From Rhodocyclaceae bacterium (GTDB lineage: Bacteria > Pseudomonadota > Gammaproteobacteria > Burkholderiales > Rhodocyclaceae), in assembly GCA_004379165.1 (NCBI GenBank), contig NKXK01000029.1, positions 1-64,000 of the forward strand: a DNA stretch of 64,000 nucleotides, written 5' to 3'. This document shows positions 58,796 to 64,000 of the stretch, piece after piece. The position numbers and the translations under genes were made by a program. The first letter of the stretch is position 1. Every line of letters starts with the position of its first letter. A model generated the notes under the pieces. The model was not told where the DNA came from. It did no database searches and was given only the letters and a program-made list of their open reading frames with translations.

Positions 58796-59349
58796 ATCAC
58801 GCCGAAACGACTCCGCGCCCGGACCTCCGGGCGCTTTTTTTCGGCTTTTCGTCGGTCGGCCTCTCCGGTTTCGGCGGTGTTCTTCCTTTTGCACGGCGTA
58901 TGCTGGTCGAGCAACGACGCTGGATGACGGCCGAGGAGTTCAATGCCCAGCTAGGCTTGTGTCAGTTTCTGCCGGGGCCGAATGTTATCAATCTCGCGGT
59001 CGTCGTCGGCAAGCGCTATCAAGGGCTGGCCGGGGCCGTGGTCGCGCCGGTCGGTCTGCTTGCCGGGCCGCTGGCCATCGTGCTGCTGCTGGCCTTGCTC
59101 TATGACGCCTACGGCAGCCTGCCGATTGCTCAGGGGATGTTGCGCGGCATTGCCGCTGTCGGCTGTGGCCTGCTGTTTGCGATGGCCTGGCGGATGGGCA
59201 AGGCACTGCGCGACAAGGCCTATTTTTTGCCGTTTTCCGTGTTGACCGTAGCCGGCATCGCCTTAATGCGCTGGCCGATGCCATGGGTCATGGTCGCCGG
59301 ATTGATCCTGTCGGGCGGTGTTGCCTACTGGCGGCTCGGCAGAAAATGA
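58783..59349 (+). CDS. Chromate transporter, N-terminal half (short-chain CHR)
   Basis: The 188-residue membrane protein (GTG start) has the CHR half-domain: FFGFSSVGLSGFGGVLPFARRMLVEQRRWMTAEEFNAQLGLCQFLPGPNVINLAVVVG (about residues 20-78) and about six helices. It contains the family motif FGGxxPFxR. With the next gene it makes a two-protein ChrA that exports chromate or an anion. It overlaps that gene by 4 bases and starts within a dispersed repeat. Confidence 0.9.
   Translation: MSTADHAETTPRPDLRALFFGFSSVGLSGFGGVLPFARRMLVEQRRWMTAEEFNAQLGLCQFLPGPNVINLAVVVGKRYQGLAGAVVAPVGLLAGPLAIVLLLALLYDAYGSLPIAQGMLRGIAAVGCGLLFAMAWRMGKALRDKAYFLPFSVLTVAGIALMRWPMPWVMVAGLILSGGVAYWRLGRK
59223..59252 (+). repeat. 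Possible degenerate dispersed repeat in chrA
   Basis: Plus-strand TTTTTTGCCGTTTTCCGTGT then TGACCGTAG. Pattern and spacing agree with the forward element, with several changes; it encodes PFSVLTVAG in a membrane helix, so chance is possible. Confidence 0.35.
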
Positions 59350-59864
59350 TTGTCGTCGAGCTTTTCCTAGAATTTACGCTGCTTTCCTTTGTCGCCTTCG
59401 GCGGGGCGACGGCGCTGCTGCCGGAAATGCACCGCGTCGTGGTCGAAAACCATCATTGGCTCGACGACACAACCTTCACCCACCTCTACGCCATCGCCCA
59501 GGCCGCGCCCGGACCGAACGTGCTGGTGGTGACGCTGATCGGCTGGAAAGTCGCCGGTCTGGTCGGTGCGTTGGCGGCAACGCTGGCGATGTGTCTGCCG
59601 ATGAGCGTCGTCATTTATCTGTTGATTGACCGCTGGGAAGGTTTCGCCGGTGCCCGCGGGCAGAAGGCGATCAGCCTTGGCGTTGCGCCGCTGGCGGTTG
59701 GATTGGTGTTTTCCGGGGCGACGCTGATTGCGCAGGCAGCGGGCTTGGCTTGGGGCGGGGCTTTGCTGGTGCTGGCGACGGTGGTGATCAACTTGCGCAG
59801 CAAGCTCAATCCGCTGTGGATGATTGCCGCGGGCGCGCTGCTGGGTTTAGCGGGCTGGGTCTGA
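59346..59864 (+). CDS. Chromate transporter, C-terminal half (short-chain CHR)
   Basis: The 172-residue protein is the second CHR half-domain: LEFTLLSFVAFGGATALLPEMHRVVVENHHWLDDTTFTHLYAIAQAAPGPNVLVVTLIGWKVAG (about residues 8-71). The motif FGGATALLPE corresponds to FGGVLPFAR of the first half. It starts in the stop of the first half (ATGA). Split ChrA pairs are a described subgroup. It ends 23 bases before a convergent gene. Confidence 0.9.
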   Translation: MIVVELFLEFTLLSFVAFGGATALLPEMHRVVVENHHWLDDTTFTHLYAIAQAAPGPNVLVVTLIGWKVAGLVGALAATLAMCLPMSVVIYLLIDRWEGFAGARGQKAISLGVAPLAVGLVFSGATLIAQAAGLAWGGALLVLATVVINLRSKLNPLWMIAAGALLGLAGWV

Positions 59865-59887
59865 GCGCCCTGACCTGACTGTTGGAT

Positions 59888-60247
59888 CTAGCCAGCGCTG
59901 TTTTCGCGCTGGCAGGTGCGCATTTCGTCGAGCAAGCCGACGAGACGATGCGAGGCATCGGTCAGTTCCAGCAGCAGGCGGTCGGCTTCGCTGGCCATGC
60001 CGTTTTCGCTGAGATCGAGGATTTCGTTGCACAGCGCGTGAAAGCGATCGTGCTCGACCGCCAACAGCTTGAACAGCGGCTGCTGCGTGCACGGGCCGGT
60101 AGCTTTTTTTAGCGCCAGAGAAAGCATGCAGGAGCGATGACCGGACAGCGGCATGTCGGCGTAGCTGCCGGCGGCGAAGGCGTTCATGAATTGCCGGCGC
60201 CACAGGTTGTGCAGGCGGATTTCTTCGTCGAAATTGATGCGTTGCAT
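59888..60247 (-). CDS. Free-standing CZB-domain (zinc-binding) protein
   Basis: The 119-residue cytoplasmic protein resembles the chemoreceptor zinc-binding domain. It has an N-terminal HNLWRRQFMNAFAAGSY, then GHRSCMLSLALKKAT (Cys about residue 40) and AVEHDRFHALCNEILDL. The His/Cys/His/His set of CZB is visible (His about 13, Cys about 40, His about 66, His about 70). No chemoreceptor or diguanylate-cyclase domain is attached. It follows hisC on the same strand by 34 bases. A zinc- or hypochlorite-sensing role is inferred only from the family. Confidence 0.7.
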   Translation of the reverse strand: MQRINFDEEIRLHNLWRRQFMNAFAAGSYADMPLSGHRSCMLSLALKKATGPCTQQPLFKLLAVEHDRFHALCNEILDLSENGMASEADRLLLELTDASHRLVGLLDEMRTCQRENSAG

Positions 60248-60281
60248 TGTTCTTCTCCCGTTCTCCGTTGCGCAGTCTCGC

Positions 60282-61352
60282 CTAGTTCAGGATGGCGCGC
60301 AAGGCATCCGCCAGGGCCTGGCATTCGCCATCGGTGCCGACGGTGATCCGCAGGAACTGGTCGATGCGGGGCAACTTGAAGTGGCGGACGATGATGCTGC
60401 GTTCACGCAGTGCTTTGGCGAGTTCGGCGGCATCACGCTGCGGATGGCGGGCGAAAACGAAGTTGGCCGTCGACGGCAGGACGTCGAACCCCAGCGCGGC
60501 GAGGTTGGCCGTCAGCGTGTCGCGGGTGGCGACGACCTTGCGGCAGCATTCGGCAAAGTAGGCATCATCCTTGATGGCAGCGACGGCACCGACGATGGCC
60601 AGACGGTCGAGCGGGTAGGAGTTGAAGCTGTTCTTGACCCGCTCCAGCGCCTCGATCAGGTCAGGGTGGCCGATGGCGTAACCGACGCGCAGTCCCGCCA
60701 GCGAGCGGGATTTCGAGAGCGTATGGACGACCAGCACATTGTCGAAGCGGCGGGTGAGCGGAATCGCGGTGTTGCCGCCAAAGTCGATATAGGCCTCATC
60801 GACGACGACCACCGAATCCGGATTGGCGCGGGCAATGTCGGCGATGGCATCGAGCGCCAGTTCGCGGCCGGTCGGGGCATTGGGGTTCGGAAAGATGATG
60901 CCGCCGTTGCGTCGCCCGATGTAGTTGGCCGGGTTGATCGAGAAATCGTCGGTTAGCGGCACGGTTTCGTGCGCGACACCGTAGAGACGACAATAAACCG
61001 GATAGAAGCTGTACGTGATGTCCGGGAAGAGGATCGGCGCATCGTGCTTGAGCAGTGCCTGAAAGGCGTGCGCCAGCACTTCGTCCGAACCATTGCCGAC
61101 AAAGACCTGATCCGGCGTCGCCCCGTAGCGGCGGGCAACCGCCTGCTTCAACAGATCGGCATTGGGATCGGGGTAGAGGCGCAGACGGGCGCCATCGCTG
61201 CCCAGCTCGGCCAGGATCGCCGCCACGGCCTTCGGTGAAGGCGGATAGGGGCTCTCGTTGGTGTTGAGCTTGATCAGGTTGGCAATCTTGGGCTGCTCGC
61301 CCGGCACGTAAGGGGTGAGGTCTTTGGCGACCTGGCTCCAGAAGCGGCTCAT
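60282..61352 (-). CDS. hisC: Histidinol-phosphate aminotransferase
   Basis: The 356-residue PLP enzyme transfers the amino group to imidazole acetol phosphate. Motifs are [13 protein letters not shown] (about residues 28-40), [33 protein letters not shown] (about 149-165), [11 protein letters not shown] and the PLP Lys in [19 protein letters not shown] (Lys about 212-214). The start [22 protein letters not shown] is the family form. It is on the minus strand, opposite to all other his genes here. Confidence 0.96.
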   Translation of the reverse strand: MSRFWSQVAKDLTPYVPGEQPKIANLIKLNTNESPYPPSPKAVAAILAELGSDGARLRLYPDPNADLLKQAVARRYGATPDQVFVGNGSDEVLAHAFQALLKHDAPILFPDITYSFYPVYCRLYGVAHETVPLTDDFSINPANYIGRRNGGIIFPNPNAPTGRELALDAIADIARANPDSVVVVDEAYIDFGGNTAIPLTRRFDNVLVVHTLSKSRSLAGLRVGYAIGHPDLIEALERVKNSFNSYPLDRLAIVGAVAAIKDDAYFAECCRKVVATRDTLTANLAALGFDVLPSTANFVFARHPQRDAAELAKALRERSIIVRHFKLPRIDQFLRITVGTDGECQALADALRAILN

Positions 61353-61442
61353 CGGCTTTTCACGAAAGGCGTAAATCAAGGGCGAAATGGTATCATGGCC
61401 CTCTGTTTCAACGCCTTTCAGCCTACAAGTAGCCCAACTGTC

Positions 61443-62030
61443 ATGCGGCAAGCCGAAATCACGCGCAATACCCTGGAGACGCAGATCACTGTGCGTCTCA
61501 ATCTCGACGGCACCGGCGTCGGCAAGTTTGCCACCGGTGTGCCTTTCCTTGACCACATGCTCGACCAGATTGCCCGTCACGGCCTGATCGACCTCGATAT
61601 TGTCGCCAATGGCGATCTGCATATCGACGCCCATCACACCGTTGAAGATCTCGGCATCACCCTCGGCATGGCGCTGGCCAAGGCCTGGGGCGACAAGAAG
61701 GGGCTGACCCGTTATGGCCATAGCTATGTGCCGCTCGACGAGGCGCTGTCGCGTGTCGTCATCGACCTCTCCGGCCGTCCGGGGCTGGAATACAACGTCG
61801 ATTACACCCGCGCGATGATCGGAACTTTCGATGTCGATCTCTTCAGCGAATTTTTCCACGGCCTGGTCAACCAAGCCGGGATGACGCTGCACATCGACAA
61901 CCTGCGCGGCAAGAATGCCCACCATCAGGCGGAAACCATCTTCAAGGCCTTCGGCCGCGCGCTGCGCATGGCGGTGACGCCGGATCCGCGCATGGCCGGC
62001 CTCATGCCGTCAACGAAGGGTTCGCTGTGA
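61443..62030 (+). CDS. hisB: Imidazoleglycerol-phosphate dehydratase
   Basis: The 195-residue monofunctional enzyme carries the metal-binding HHTVEDLGI and [15 protein letters not shown] motifs (about residues 65-73 and 161-174), plus [18 protein letters not shown] at the start. The ATG at 61443 gives the family start [15 protein letters not shown]; an ATG 48 bases upstream is rejected. It is divergent from hisC and overlaps hisH by 4 bases. Confidence 0.97.
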   Translation: MRQAEITRNTLETQITVRLNLDGTGVGKFATGVPFLDHMLDQIARHGLIDLDIVANGDLHIDAHHTVEDLGITLGMALAKAWGDKKGLTRYGHSYVPLDEALSRVVIDLSGRPGLEYNVDYTRAMIGTFDVDLFSEFFHGLVNQAGMTLHIDNLRGKNAHHQAETIFKAFGRALRMAVTPDPRMAGLMPSTKGSL

Positions 62031-62668
62031 CCGCGGGCAGTATCGCCGTCATCGACTACGGCATGGGCAACCTGCGCTCGGTGTCGAAGGCGCTGGAGCA
62101 CGTTGCTAGCGGCAAGCAGGTGGTCGTGACCTCCGATCCGGCCGTCGTTGCCGCTGCCGAGCGCGTGGTTTTCCCCGGTCAGGGCGCGATGCCCGACTGC
62201 ATGGCCGAACTCGACGCCCGCGGGCTGCGCGCTGCCGTACTGCAAGCGGCGAAGGACAAGCCCTTCCTCGGCATCTGCGTTGGCGAACAGATGCTGTTTG
62301 CGCACTCGGATGAAGGCGATGTGCCGGCGCTCGGCGTTTTTCCCGGCAATGTCGTGCGTTTCCCGGATGAGAAAATGTGGCTGCCGTCGGGCGAACGCCT
62401 CAAAGTGCCGCACATGGGCTGGAACGAGGTGCGCCAAGTGCCGCATGCATTGTGGAACGGTATCGCCGACGAAGCCCGCTTCTATTTTGTGCACAGCTAC
62501 TTCGTGCAGCCGGCCGATCCGGCGCTGGTGGCTGGTACTTGCGAATACGGCGTCCCCTTTACCTGCGCAGTGGCGCGGGATAATATCTTCGCGGTTCAAT
62601 TCCACCCGGAAAAAAGCGCGCGCGACGGCCTGCAACTACTCAAAAACTTTGTCGAATGGCGTCCCTGA
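62027..62668 (+). CDS. hisH: Imidazole glycerol phosphate synthase, glutaminase subunit
   Basis: The 213-residue class I glutaminase supplies ammonia to HisF. The triad is visible: Cys in [12 protein letters not shown] (about residue 83), His and Glu in [14 protein letters not shown] (about 194-196). A GTG start overlaps the hisB TGA. With hisF it converts PRFAR to IGP and AICAR. Confidence 0.97.
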   Translation: MTAGSIAVIDYGMGNLRSVSKALEHVASGKQVVVTSDPAVVAAAERVVFPGQGAMPDCMAELDARGLRAAVLQAAKDKPFLGICVGEQMLFAHSDEGDVPALGVFPGNVVRFPDEKMWLPSGERLKVPHMGWNEVRQVPHALWNGIADEARFYFVHSYFVQPADPALVAGTCEYGVPFTCAVARDNIFAVQFHPEKSARDGLQLLKNFVEWRP

Positions 62669-62739
62669 TCGTCATTCAATGACGCGTTTCCTGCTGATCT
62701 GCCCGAACTCTCTCCCGCACTCTCCCGCAAAAATTCACC

Positions 62740-63480
62740 ATGTTGATTATTCCCGCCATTGATCTGAAAGACGGCCAATGTGTCCGCCTCAAGCAGGGCC
62801 TGATGGAACAGGCCACCGTGTTCTCCGACAGCCCGGCCGAGCAGGCGCGGCACTGGCTGAATCAGGGGGCCCGTCGTCTGCATCTGGTTGACCTGAATGG
62901 CGCGTTTGCCGGCAAGCCGAAGAATGCCGCGGCGATCAAGGCGATCCTGGCTGAGGTTGGTGATGATATTCCGGTCCAGCTCGGCGGCGGCATCCGCGAT
63001 CTCGATACCATCGAGGCCTGCCTCGACGGCGGCCTGTCCTACGTCATCATCGGCACGGCTGCGGTCAAGAACCCGGGCTTCCTGCACGATGCCTGTACCG
63101 CCTTCCCCGGCCACATCATCGTCGGTCTGGATGCCAAGGACGGCAAGGTGGCGACTGACGGCTGGTCGAAGCTGACCGGCCACGATGTCGTCGATCTGGC
63201 CAAGAAATATGAAGACTACGGTGTCGAGTCGATCATCTACACTGACATCGGCCGCGACGGCATGCTTACCGGTCTCAACATCGATGCCACCGTGCGTCTG
63301 GCGCAGGCACTGACCATTCCGGTCATCGCCTCCGGCGGCCTGACCAACCTCGACGACATCCGCGCCCTTTGCGCGGTGGAAGGCGAGGGCGTGGTCGGCA
63401 CCATTGCCGGCCGTGCGGTGTATGACGGCTCCCTCGACTTCAAGGCAGCGCAGGAACTCGCCGACGAGCTGGGCGCCTGA
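62740..63480 (+). CDS. hisA: HisA isomerase (ProFAR isomerase)
   Basis: The 246-residue (beta-alpha)8 enzyme isomerises ProFAR. It opens [20 protein letters not shown] (catalytic Asp in IDLKDG) and has the second Asp in [14 protein letters not shown] (about residues 167-180), then [15 protein letters not shown]. It starts 71 bases after hisH and overlaps hisF by one base (TGATG). Confidence 0.97.
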   Translation: MLIIPAIDLKDGQCVRLKQGLMEQATVFSDSPAEQARHWLNQGARRLHLVDLNGAFAGKPKNAAAIKAILAEVGDDIPVQLGGGIRDLDTIEACLDGGLSYVIIGTAAVKNPGFLHDACTAFPGHIIVGLDAKDGKVATDGWSKLTGHDVVDLAKKYEDYGVESIIYTDIGRDGMLTGLNIDATVRLAQALTIPVIASGGLTNLDDIRALCAVEGEGVVGTIAGRAVYDGSLDFKAAQELADELGA

Positions 63481-64000
63481 TGCTCGCCAAACGCATCATT
63501 CCCTGTCTTGACGTCACCGCCGGCCGGGTCGTCAAGGGGACCAATTTCGTTGGTCTGCGCGATGCCGGCGATCCGATCGAGATCGCTCGCCGCTACAACG
63601 AACAGGGGGCCGACGAAGTCACCTTCCTCGACATCACCGCATCCAGCGACCAGCGCGACATCATCCTGCACATCGTCGAAGCCTGCGCCGAGCAGGTCTT
63701 CATCCCGCTGACCGTTGGCGGCGGCGTGCGCAAGGTCGAGGATGTCCGTCGCCTGCTCAACGCCGGTGCCGATAAGGTGTCGATGAACACGGCGGCGGTA
63801 CAGAACCCGGATCTGGTGCTCGATGCATCGAGCAAGGTCGGTTCGCAGTGCATCGTCGTCGCCATCGACGCCAAGCAGATCGCGCCCGGTTCATGGCATG
63901 TATTCACGCATGGCGGCCGAAACGACACGGGTCTCGATGCCATCGAATGGGCAAAAAAAGTTGAAGCGCTGGGCGCCGGCGAAATCCTGCTCACCAGCAT
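63480..64000 (+). CDS. hisF: Imidazole glycerol phosphate synthase, cyclase subunit (partial)
   Basis: About 173 residues of an open frame run off the right edge; a full HisF is about 255. It starts [23 protein letters not shown] with the catalytic Asp in PCLDV, and has [15 protein letters not shown] (about residues 44-58) and [33 protein letters not shown]. The second catalytic Asp would lie near or beyond the cut. Coupled to hisA by TGATG. Confidence 0.96.
   Translation, partial: MLAKRIIPCLDVTAGRVVKGTNFVGLRDAGDPIEIARRYNEQGADEVTFLDITASSDQRDIILHIVEACAEQVFIPLTVGGGVRKVEDVRRLLNAGADKVSMNTAAVQNPDLVLDASSKVGSQCIVVAIDAKQIAPGSWHVFTHGGRNDTGLDAIEWAKKVEALGAGEILLTS

Overview
The window is a 64 kb piece of a GC-rich chromosome, most likely from a betaproteobacterium of the Rhodocyclaceae (Dechloromonas/Azonexus-like). 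I infer this from gene order and protein style: envC-ctpA-moeB, nrdR-ribD, mlaFEDACB-yadGH-ibaG-murA-hisGD and a MSHA-type pilus block next to pilBCD. The taxonomy was not checked by any search. Genes are densely packed, often with 1-8 bp start/stop overlaps. No rRNA, tRNA, CRISPR array or prophage was seen, and no gene-free stretch exceeds 300 bases.

Layout. 1-742: 5' part of an IS1380-like transposase running off the left edge. 743-942: non-coding, possibly holding the IS end. 943-4029: secreted TPR-CHAT protein. 4131-6265: TRAP transporter membrane subunits without a solute-binding protein. 6366-9910: histidine phosphatase, glyA, nrdR, ribD. 9807-13986 (minus): envC, ctpA, a small unknown, moeB-like. 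14068-17001: SqrR-like ArsR regulator, rhodanese, glutaredoxin, secB, SH3 protein, gpsA. 17027-20193: trmL and comF (minus), bioB-bioC (plus). 20207-22911 (minus): msrQ, HDOD protein, CBS protein, diheme cytochrome c. 23021-24817: engB, hemB. 24893-31171 (minus): slmA, pyrimidine nucleotidase, argB, nudB, a barstar/guanyl-RNase pair, aspS, DUF502 protein, FmdB zinc ribbon.

31243-49815 (minus) is an 18.5 kb pilus/secretion locus: a sigma54-type response regulator, an ExeA/MshM ATPase, MshL secretin, MshN-like TPR protein, MshE/MshG motor and platform, MshI/J/K-like alignment proteins, an 846-residue anchored protein, a prepilin-like protein, then pilB-pilC-pilD. It carries two GspE-type ATPases and two GspF-type platform proteins.

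49911-56596 (plus): mlaFEDACB lipid-transport operon, yadGH ABC exporter, ibaG, murA. 56809-64000: histidine biosynthesis genes hisG, hisD, hisB, hisH, hisA and partial hisF on the plus strand, interrupted between hisD and hisB by a split chromate transporter and by an inverted hisC with a CZB-domain gene downstream.

The most unusual signal is a dispersed short repeat with core CTGCGGTCGACGCGGAATT (or its complement). Near-identical copies lie inside four genes of the pilus locus, always in the same reading frame, adding the peptide (N/E)SASTA. Degenerate copies occur in intergenic regions and other genes. I do not recognise it as a described family.
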